Of a stretch of DNA of 43,813 nt, positions 42,619 to 43,813 are shown piece after piece. The DNA lies in contig NZ_JADEWR010000029.1 of assembly GCF_015207525.1 (NCBI RefSeq), positions 1-43,813 on the forward strand, written 5' to 3'. The notes below the pieces were generated by a model, which was not told the DNA's origin, did no database searches, and was given only the letters and a program-made list of their open reading frames with translations. Numbering within the stretch: position 1 is the stretch's first letter; the number at the start of each line of letters is the position of its first letter. Source of the stretch: Nodosilinea sp. LEGE 06152. Its GTDB lineage: Bacteria; Cyanobacteriota; Cyanobacteriia; Phormidesmidales; Phormidesmidaceae. The position numbers and the translations under genes were made by a program.

Positions 42619-43668
42619 ATGCTGGAGAATTTTTGGTACGCCGTAGAACTCAGTCATGAGGTTGGCACCAGGCCCACACCGCTGAGGCTGCTGGGCAAGG
42701 ACTATGTACTCTACCGCAATAGCCAGGGCCAAATCGTTGCCCTCGACAACCAGTGCGCTCACCGGGGGGCCAGTCTAGCCCTGGGCTGGGTTGAAGGCAA
42801 CTGCCTGCGCTGCCCCTACCACGGCTGGAGCTACGAAACCGATGGTCAGTGTAGCCACATTCCTGCCGATGCCGCCGGTACGTCTATTCCTAAGCGGGCA
42901 CGGGTGCAGTCGTACCCGGTGCAGGAAAAGTACGGCCTAGTTTGGGTTTTCATCGGCAGTTTAGATCTACCAGCGGATCGCCGTCCGCCAATCCCAGATT
43001 TCCCGCAGTTTGAGGCACCCGTGCGGCCCGCTACCTACAGCCGCCACGAGTTCGCTGCCCACTTTACCCGCACGATGGAAAATGCCATCGACACCTCCCA
43101 CGCGCTGTTTATGCACAAGGGTGCGATCGGGGCCAGTAACGCCCCCCAGAACACCGAAATCGACGACTACGAGGTGACGGTGAGCGACTATGAACTAGCC
43201 GCCAGTCTGCCCATCAAGGTCAATCGTCTCAATGGCGTAATGCGATTTGTGCTGCAGCAGGATGACCCCGAAGCCCACAAGAGCTATCGCTTTGCCCTGC
43301 CCAACGTCACCTATTCGGCGGTCCAGTTTGGCCGCTACAAAATCGAGAGCATCATGGTTCACATTCCAGTGGATGACGAGACCACGGTGGTCAAGTCGGT
43401 GAACCTTCGCAACTTCCTTAACCAGGTGCCGGGCTTGGGCCACTGGCTTGACGGAAACACCGCCCAAGTAGGCAACAAAATTATGCAGGAAGACGATGTG
43501 GTAGTCAAAACCCAGGTGCCCCAGGTTGCTCCCTACGGTGACATGCGCCAAGAGCTGCTGGTGGCCTCTGACGCCACCTTAATTGCCTACCGCAAGCTGC
43601 TGAAGCGCTACTCAGTGCCATCGGTACTACCTGAGGCGGTTTTGCCTGCGCAGCAAACCGCAGGTTAA
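42619..43668 (+). CDS. Rieske-type ring-hydroxylating oxygenase, copy 2
   Basis: The protein has 349 residues. The Rieske ligands are at the same positions as in copy 1 (Cys46, His48, Cys65, His68). The iron site is ENAIDTSHALFMHKG. The first 110 residues are clearly very similar to copy 1, while the catalytic domain has diverged, so the pair is an old tandem duplication with probably different substrates. The electron-supplying ferredoxin or reductase is not encoded nearby. Confidence 0.9.
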   Translation: MLENFWYAVELSHEVGTRPTPLRLLGKDYVLYRNSQGQIVALDNQCAHRGASLALGWVEGNCLRCPYHGWSYETDGQCSHIPADAAGTSIPKRARVQSYPVQEKYGLVWVFIGSLDLPADRRPPIPDFPQFEAPVRPATYSRHEFAAHFTRTMENAIDTSHALFMHKGAIGASNAPQNTEIDDYEVTVSDYELAASLPIKVNRLNGVMRFVLQQDDPEAHKSYRFALPNVTYSAVQFGRYKIESIMVHIPVDDETTVVKSVNLRNFLNQVPGLGHWLDGNTAQVGNKIMQEDDVVVKTQVPQVAPYGDMRQELLVASDATLIAYRKLLKRYSVPSVLPEAVLPAQQTAG

Positions 43669-43675
43669 AGCATGC

Positions 43676-43692
43676 GGTGGGCGCTGCCCACC
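43676..43692. repeat. Palindromic GGTGGGCGCTGCCCACC repeat
   Basis: A second member of the repeat at 42506-42522, with a 7-bp stem and GCT centre, 8 bp after the stop of the second Rieske gene. Nothing else was recognised up to the window end. Confidence 0.75.
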
Positions 43693-43813
43693 CTTGTATC
43701 TTAAAAAGTGTGGCAGACCGTCCCACCCTAGGTTAAGCAAACCGCGTGTAGCTTGGGTCGCCGCACCTTTAAGGATAAAACTCGAAAAATCGCCAGGAGC
43801 CTGTGACTCCGTA

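Overview
The window is cyanobacterial. HIP1 octamers (GCGATCGC) recur along its whole length, and the core genes are of cyanobacterial type: a CruA/CruP-type FAD enzyme, a SirB1 protein, a two-subunit-type succinate dehydrogenase (SdhC, SdhA), an MntCAB manganese transporter, cyAbrB, and many Uma2 and dispersed-repeat elements. A filamentous Leptolyngbya/Nodosilinea-like organism would fit, but this is an inference from gene content and not a species call.

Bases 1-11990 look like a plasmid or replicon end. Base 1 lies flush with a perfect 36-bp palindrome. It is followed by about 680 bp of repeat-rich, apparently non-coding DNA, then a one-TM hypothetical gene, a PP-loop (PAPS-reductase-like) ATPase with an internal 30-residue duplication, and a umuD-umuC pair whose umuC is frameshifted in a G run. 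Next is a 647-residue protein with the layout of a telomere resolvase (protelomerase). After it come a convergent cyAbrB with an inverted-repeat operator candidate, a three-gene ParA operon, a roughly 400-bp array of degenerate TATYGACT-type repeats, and a mobC-relaxase pair. My main hypothesis is that the palindrome is a read-through hairpin telomere and that the resolvase made it. That would make the replicon linear with covalently closed ends.

An IS element (11991-13174, 16-bp terminal inverted repeats, no visible target duplication) separates this region from 13175-43813, which reads as ordinary chromosome. Either a linear plasmid and a chromosome recombined through the IS, which would put a hairpin end on a replicon carrying core genes, or the assembly was misjoined at the IS.

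The chromosomal part contains an SLH-tailed flavoprotein and a small secreted protein. A cruP-sirB1-sdhC operon follows, and sdhA lies about 6 kb downstream of it. Between these are accessory genes (DUF4240, VapBC, GFA, a Uma2 fragment) and a pair made of an NmrA-like reductase and a red-chlorophyll-catabolite-reductase-like protein. Beyond sdhA lie a UPF0175 gene, two more Uma2 genes and a divergent mntC / mntAB locus with an 11-bp-phased direct-repeat operator candidate. The right part holds ilvB (with a C-terminal zinc ribbon), an FtsL-like gene and ftsI in one orientation, followed by conserved hypothetical genes, a histidine kinase with a degenerate ATPase domain, and two tandem Rieske oxygenase paralogues.

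No rRNA, no convincing tRNA, no CRISPR array and no replication initiator gene were recognised.
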